Positions 4,743 to 6,494 of a DNA stretch of 6,494 nucleotides are shown piece after piece. Positions within the stretch are counted from its first letter, which is position 1; the number at the start of each line of letters is the position of its first letter. The DNA comes from Aliivibrio_A kagoshimensis (GTDB taxonomy: Bacteria; Pseudomonadota; Gammaproteobacteria; Enterobacterales; Vibrionaceae). The notes beneath the pieces are model-generated. The model was not told where the DNA came from and made no database searches. It saw only the letters and a program-made list of their open reading frames with translations. Where the stretch lies: the NCBI RefSeq assembly GCF_050337105.1, contig NZ_JAKJSQ010000117.1, positions 1 to 6,494 of the forward strand. Direction: 5' to 3'. Position numbers and translations under genes: made by a program.

Positions 4743-6338
4743 TTGATTTCAACAGCTAACATTACTATGCAGTTTGGCGATAAGCCTCTGTTCGAAAACA
4801 TTTCCATTAAATTTGGCAACGGTAACCGTTACGGTCTTATCGGCGCAAATGGCTGTGGTAAATCCACATTCATGAAGATTCTTGGCGGTGAGCTAGAGCA
4901 ATCAGCAGGTGTTGTATCGACGGATCCTAATGAACGTGTTGCTAAGCTGGGTCAAGACCAGTTTGCCTATGAAGAGTACAGCGTTGTTGATACCGTTATT
5001 ATGGGACACAAAGAGCTGTGGACTATTAAGGAAGAACGCGATCGTATTTATTCACTTCCAGAAATGTCTGATGAAGACGGTATGCGTGTTGGTGATTTAG
5101 AAACTGAATTTGCTGAAATGGATGGGTACTCTGCAGAAGCTCGTGCGGGAGAACTACTGTTAGGTTTGGGTATTTCTGAAGACCAACATTTTGGAATGAT
5201 GAGTGAAGTTGCTCCTGGTTTAAAAGTACGTGTTCTTTTGGCTCAGGTGTTGTTCGCAGACCCTGATATCATGCTTCTTGATGAACCAACCAACAACCTG
5301 GACATGCACACGATCAGCTGGTTAGAAGAGATTCTTCTGGCACGTAACTGTACGATGATTATCATCTCTCATGACCGTCACTTCTTAAACAGTGTTTGTA
5401 CGCACATGGCCGACCTTGATTATGGTGAACTTCGTCTGTTCCACGGTAACTATGATGAGTACATGACAGCGGCAGAGCAAGCTCGTGATCAACTTCAAGC
5501 TGATAATGCGAAGAAAAAAGCCCAGATTGCAGATTTACAAACCTTTGTGAGTCGCTTCTCTGCGAATGCATCAAAAGCAAAACAAGCCACGTCTCGTCAA
5601 AAGCAATTAGACAAAATTCAATTGACTGAGGTGAAAGCATCAAGCCGCCAATCTCCATTCATTCGTTTTGACCAAGAGAAACCTCTGTTCAGAAATGCAT
5701 TGGAAGTGGAATCACTGGTACAAGGCTATGGTGATAACATCCTGATTAACGGCGTTAATCTGATGGTAGAAGTGGGTGAGCGAATCGCAATTATTGGTGA
5801 AAATGGTATTGGTAAATCGACACTATTGAATACACTAGCTAATAGCATGGAGCCTATGTCAGGCATCGTTAAGTGGTCTGAAAACCACAATATCGGTGTT
5901 TATGCTCAGGATCATAGCCATGACTTTGCTGAAGATATAAACCTTCTTGAGTGGATGGGGCAGTGGAAACAAGAGGGTGACGACGAACAGACTGTTCGAG
6001 GAATTTTGGGTCGTATGCTGTTCTCACAGAATGACATCAAGAAATCGGTAAAAGTGATCTCAGGTGGTGAGCAGGGTCGCATGCTGTTTGGTAAATTGAT
6101 CATGCAGAAATCAAACATCTTGTTAATGGATGAACCAACCAACCATATGGACATGGAATCGATTGAGTCATTAAACTTAGCGCTTGAAAACTATAAAGGG
6201 ACATTGCTGTTTGTTTCTCATGATCGCCAGTTTGTTTCTTCTATCGCTACCCGTATTATTGAGATTACTAAAGATGGAATAGAAGACTTCCATGGCTCAT
6301 ACGATGAATATTTGCGCAAACAAGGCCTTAAAGGTTAA
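4743..6338 (+). CDS. ybiT: ABC-F family ATPase YbiT (ribosome-associated translation factor)
   Basis: This 531-residue cytoplasmic protein has two ABC ATPase domains and no membrane segment, as in ABC-F proteins that bind the ribosomal E site and act on stalled or difficult translation. Domain 1 has Walker A GANGCGKST (34-42), an unusual signature region SEVAPGLKVRV (154-164) instead of LSGGQ, Walker B with E181 in LLDEPTNNLD (178-187) and switch H210. The linker (about 238-310) is rich in K, Q, A and R and includes FVSRFSANASKAKQATSR (268-285), the segment that contacts P-site tRNA in ABC-F proteins. Domain 2 has GENGIGKST (352-360), SGGEQGRM (440-447), E464 in LMDEPTNHMD (461-470) and H493. 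Length and sequence track E. coli YbiT (530 aa), including the VAPG signature, which separates it from EttA, Uup and YheS. The start is TTG with AGGA 8 nt upstream, and MISTANITMQFG aligns with the E. coli N terminus. It is a single-gene unit, divergent from btsS and followed by a terminator. No functional tie to the pyruvate genes is evident. Confidence 0.95.
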   Translation: MISTANITMQFGDKPLFENISIKFGNGNRYGLIGANGCGKSTFMKILGGELEQSAGVVSTDPNERVAKLGQDQFAYEEYSVVDTVIMGHKELWTIKEERDRIYSLPEMSDEDGMRVGDLETEFAEMDGYSAEARAGELLLGLGISEDQHFGMMSEVAPGLKVRVLLAQVLFADPDIMLLDEPTNNLDMHTISWLEEILLARNCTMIIISHDRHFLNSVCTHMADLDYGELRLFHGNYDEYMTAAEQARDQLQADNAKKKAQIADLQTFVSRFSANASKAKQATSRQKQLDKIQLTEVKASSRQSPFIRFDQEKPLFRNALEVESLVQGYGDNILINGVNLMVEVGERIAIIGENGIGKSTLLNTLANSMEPMSGIVKWSENHNIGVYAQDHSHDFAEDINLLEWMGQWKQEGDDEQTVRGILGRMLFSQNDIKKSVKVISGGEQGRMLFGKLIMQKSNILLMDEPTNHMDMESIESLNLALENYKGTLLFVSHDRQFVSSIATRIIEITKDGIEDFHGSYDEYLRKQGLKG

Positions 6339-6367
6339 CCGCACGAAAGACAACAGTTTTTGATAAT

Positions 6368-6391
6368 AAGCCGACTTATGTCGGCTTTTTT
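6368..6391 (+). terminator. Rho-independent terminator of ybiT
   Basis: AAGCCGAC (6368-6375) pairs with GTCGGCTT (6380-6387) around the loop TTAT, with a T-run through 6391. It begins 30 nt after the ybiT stop. Only a short A-rich stretch lies to its left, so it is mainly a plus-strand terminator. Confidence 0.92.
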
Positions 6392-6399
6392 ATTAAAAC

Positions 6400-6425
6400 T
6401 TGATCTTGAAACGTGATTTGATCAA
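6400..6425. repeat. TTGATC inverted repeat upstream of the right-edge promoter
   Basis: TTGATC (6400-6405) and GATCAA (6420-6425) form a perfect 6-bp inverted repeat with a 14-bp centre. It ends 16 bp before the -35 of the promoter at 6442-6470, so it could be a binding site for an unidentified dimeric regulator. With 6-bp arms in AT-rich DNA, chance is a real possibility. Confidence 0.25.
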
Positions 6426-6441
6426 AAGTTCGAACAATTGG

Positions 6442-6470
6442 TTGTTTTCTCTCAATTCATCCTTTAGAAT
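6442..6470 (+). promoter_or_regulatory. Sigma70-like promoter for a gene beyond the right edge
   Basis: TTGTTT (6442-6447) and TAGAAT (6465-6470) are separated by the ideal 17 bp. They match the consensus at 3 and 5 of 6 positions. The next bases, GCGCGCC (6471-6477), form a GC-rich discriminator up to the expected start, a feature of promoters inhibited by ppGpp, such as those of stable RNA and translation genes. The window ends about 17 nt after the predicted start, so the gene is unknown. Confidence 0.55.
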
Positions 6471-6494
6471 GCGCGCCATCTAAGATTATTATAT

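Noticed and set aside
5362..5658. 98-codon minus-strand open frame inside ybiT
   Set aside because: It is opposite conserved ABC-F coding sequence (including switch H210 and the linker) with no recognisable product.
6433..6446. AACAA/TTGTT inverted repeat overlapping the -35 of the right-edge promoter
   Set aside because: Five-base arms in AT-rich DNA are too weak to call an operator.

Overview
The window looks like chromosomal DNA of a gamma-proteobacterium, most likely a Vibrionaceae member (Vibrio or a close relative). I infer this from moderate-to-low GC content and from protein sequences that strongly resemble, without being identical to, E. coli BtsS, BtsR and YbiT as I remember them. 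No database was searched, so the genus is an inference.

Layout, left to right. (1) 60-344 (+) is a small helix-turn-helix protein of the HigA/NadS antitoxin type; any toxin partner lies off the left edge. A non-coding stretch with an 11-bp hairpin follows, then a bidirectional Rho-independent terminator (488-522) shared with the convergent transporter gene. (2) 4546 to 534 on the minus strand holds, in transcription order, a LytS-type sensor kinase (btsS, 4546-2858), a LytTR response regulator (btsR, 2865-2152, GTG start, 8-nt overlap with btsS) and, after 133 bp, a short 494-aa carbon-starvation (CstA/BtsT) family transporter (2018-534). (3) A 196-bp divergent intergenic region separates btsS from ybiT. 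(4) 4743-6338 (+) is a YbiT-type ABC-F ATPase that starts with TTG, followed by a clear terminator (6368-6391). (5) The right edge holds a good sigma70-like promoter with a GC-rich discriminator, pointing to an unseen gene.

How the parts work together. The most informative signal is the 133-bp gap between btsR and the transporter gene. It carries three direct repeats at exact 20-bp intervals. Read on the minus strand they are ACCACTCA, ACCACTTA and ACCACTCA, and all fit the half-site I recall for E. coli BtsR. The kinase keeps the four residues I recall as needed for high-affinity pyruvate binding in E. coli BtsS (here R69, R96, C107, S110). The simplest model is a self-contained circuit: BtsS senses external pyruvate, BtsR is phosphorylated, BtsR binds the triple repeat, and the adjacent CstA-family transporter is induced. 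In E. coli the target transporter gene lies elsewhere on the chromosome and its product is about 200 residues longer.

I see no phage, IS element, CRISPR array, tRNA or rRNA. The window is mostly ordinary core genome. The new points are regulatory architecture rather than an unknown system.
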